Shown piece by piece: positions 62,962-64,000 of a stretch of 64,000 nucleotides of DNA. Origin of the DNA: JACDAN01 sp963834825. GTDB taxonomy: Bacteria; Actinomycetota; Thermoleophilia; Gaiellales; Gaiellaceae. The stretch is taken from assembly GCA_963834825.1 (NCBI GenBank), contig CAWICZ010000010.1, forward strand, positions 248,001 through 312,000. The letters are read 5' to 3'. The number at the start of each line of letters is the position of its first letter. The stretch's first letter is position 1. Position numbers and translations under genes: made by a program. The notes under the pieces were generated by a model that made no database searches, was not told where the DNA came from, and was given only the letters and a program-made list of their open reading frames with translations.

Positions 62962-64000
62962 TTGAGCGCGGACGTCCACGTCGTTCCCCACACGCACTGG
63001 GACCGAGAGTGGTACCTGCCGTTTCAGCGCTTCCGGCTCCAGCTCATCGGGCTCATCGACCGGCTGCTCGACCGAATGGAGGCGGACGAGCGCTACCGCT
63101 TCACGCTCGACGGCCAGCTCGCGACCCTCGACGACTACCTCGAGGTGCGACCGGAGGCCGAGGAGCGGATCCGCCGGCTCGTCGAGCAAGGGCGGCTCGC
63201 GATCGGCCCGTGGCAGGTGCTGATGGACGAGTTCTTCGTCTCCGGCGAGACGATCGTCCGCAACCTCGAGCGGGGCATGCAGCGCGGCGCGCAGCTCGGC
63301 GGCACGATGCCGGTCGGCTACCTGCCGGACATGTTCGGCCACGTCGCGCAGATGCCGCAGATCCTCCGTCTCGCGGGAATCGACCAGGCGGTCGTCTGGC
63401 GAGGCGTGCCGGCCGCGATCGGCTCGCACGCGTTCGCCTGGGAGGCCCCGGACGGCTCGTCCGTCCGGACCGAGTACCTGCCGCACGGCTACGGGAACGG
63501 CGCGACGCTGCTCGACGTTCCGGGCCGGATCTCCCACCGGCTGGAAGCCGTTCACGAGTCGCTGCGCGAGTTCTTCGGCGACGACCCGGTGCTCGCTATG
63601 TACGGGACCGACCACACGGAGCCGCTGCCCGAGCTCGCCGACCTGATCGAGGAGAGCGGTGACGGGGTCGTCCTCTCGACGCTCGCCGAGTACCTCGATC
63701 GGGCAAACGGGCAGTCCGCGCTCCCGCGCTGGACGGGGAGAGCTGCGCTCGGGCGCAAGGGCCAACCTCCTGATGGGAACGACGTCGGCGCGCATCGATC
63801 TCAAGGCGGCGATGGCGCGGGCCGAGCGGGCCCTGACGCGCTACGCCGAGCCGCTCCAGGCGCTCTACGGCGAGCGCTGGCCGGACCGCCTGCTCGACCT
63901 GGCGTGGAGCAAGGTGCTGGAGAGCTCCGCGCACGACTCGATTTGTGGCTGCTCCGCGGACGAGGTCTCCGCGCAGGTGCTCGTCCGCTGCGCCGAGGCC
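62962..64000 (+). CDS. GH38 alpha-mannosidase, 3'-partial, one frameshift
   Basis: The N-terminal part of a glycoside hydrolase family 38 alpha-mannosidase that runs off the right edge. VPHTHWDREWYLPFQRFR carries the first zinc ligands (His and Asp), and GYLPDMFGHVAQMPQIL carries the catalytic nucleophile Asp. AMYGTDHTEPLPEL follows. At about 63735, in a run of four G, the product changes frame and continues ARANLLMGTTSARIDLK, then WSKVLESSAHDSICGCSADEV, another family block. TTG 62962 lies 10 bases after the permease stop. It would cleave mannosides imported by the preceding ABC system. Confidence 0.88.
   Translation, partial: MSADVHVVPHTHWDREWYLPFQRFRLQLIGLIDRLLDRMEADERYRFTLDGQLATLDDYLEVRPEAEERIRRLVEQGRLAIGPWQVLMDEFFVSGETIVRNLERGMQRGAQLGGTMPVGYLPDMFGHVAQMPQILRLAGIDQAVVWRGVPAAIGSHAFAWEAPDGSSVRTEYLPHGYGNGATLLDVPGRISHRLEAVHESLREFFGDDPVLAMYGTDHTEPLPELADLIEESGDGVVLSTLAEYLDRANGQSALPRWTGRAALGRKGQPPDGNDVGAHRSQGGDGAGRAGPDALRRAAPGALRRALAGPPARPGVEQGAGELRARLDLWLLRGRGLRAGARPLRRG

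Noticed and set aside
1..64000. CRISPR arrays, IS elements, tRNA or rRNA genes
   Set aside because: No direct-repeat arrays, transposase motifs or RNA-gene signatures were seen on reading both strands; a tRNA scan would settle the last point.

Overview
The window is 64 kb of high-GC, densely coded bacterial DNA. GTG and TTG starts, ATGA/GTGA overlaps, an F420-type LLM oxidoreductase, a MutT1-like Nudix/SixA fusion next to ppk, a CHAD protein and many fatty-acid genes with TetR regulators all point to a soil or aquatic actinobacterium. A deep-branching group such as Thermoleophilia/Gaiellales is my guess, not something the sequence proves. No rRNA, tRNA, IS element, phage or CRISPR array was seen. 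No stretch over 300 bases lacks a gene. Many genes are broken by single-base frameshifts, often at G/C runs, while the protein family continues in the next frame. I treat these as likely sequencing or assembly errors and annotate each gene across its breaks.

Layout. 0-5 kb: polyphosphate block (ppk1, ppx, and on the other strand CHAD, Nudix-SixA and a cupin), then uppP. 5.8-20 kb: an MFS exporter and a large acyl-CoA/lipid catabolism region (two acyl-CoA ligases, MaoC hydratase, four SDRs, FMN 2-hydroxyacid oxidase, zinc alcohol dehydrogenase, thioesterase, three acyl-CoA dehydrogenases, one of them lacking its middle domain). Three perfect palindromes with one shared 17-base core sit in the convergent gaps at 12.46-12.54 and 20.16-20.19 kb.

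20.2-35 kb: an accessory block of membrane and stress-like genes: two AI-2E-type permeases, a large MalT/LuxR-type ATP-dependent regulator coupled to a CMD protein, two DUF1254/DUF1214 proteins, a ZIP transporter, a second CMD-like protein, a 58-residue membrane protein, DUF2254, YihY/BrkB, a two-TM K+ channel and a holin-phosphodiesterase fusion. A 17-base dyad (consensus TCATRCCATCGGTATGA) precedes four of these transcription units, always in the same orientation and 21-23 bases before a CATAGT-like -10 box. That geometry matches a LuxR-type activator site near -42. I regard it as the best candidate for an undescribed regulon.

35-41 kb: an ACAD10/11-type dehydrogenase, MDR reductase, LLM oxidoreductase, SDR, phosphotransferase kinase, DUF6285 protein and histidine phosphatase. 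This resembles the kinase/small protein/dehydrogenase set of the levulinate (lva) pathway for 4-hydroxyacyl-CoA. 41.5-46.5 kb: two secreted lipases and two TetR regulators, a VOC protein and a thioesterase. 46.5-49.7 kb: esterase, thiolase and acyl-CoA dehydrogenase. 49.8-55.3 kb: a Liv-type ABC transporter operon with an embedded TetR. 55.3-64 kb: MBL hydrolase, SMP-30 lactonase, NCS1/CytX-like permease, a sugar ABC importer and the start of a GH38 alpha-mannosidase that runs off the edge.
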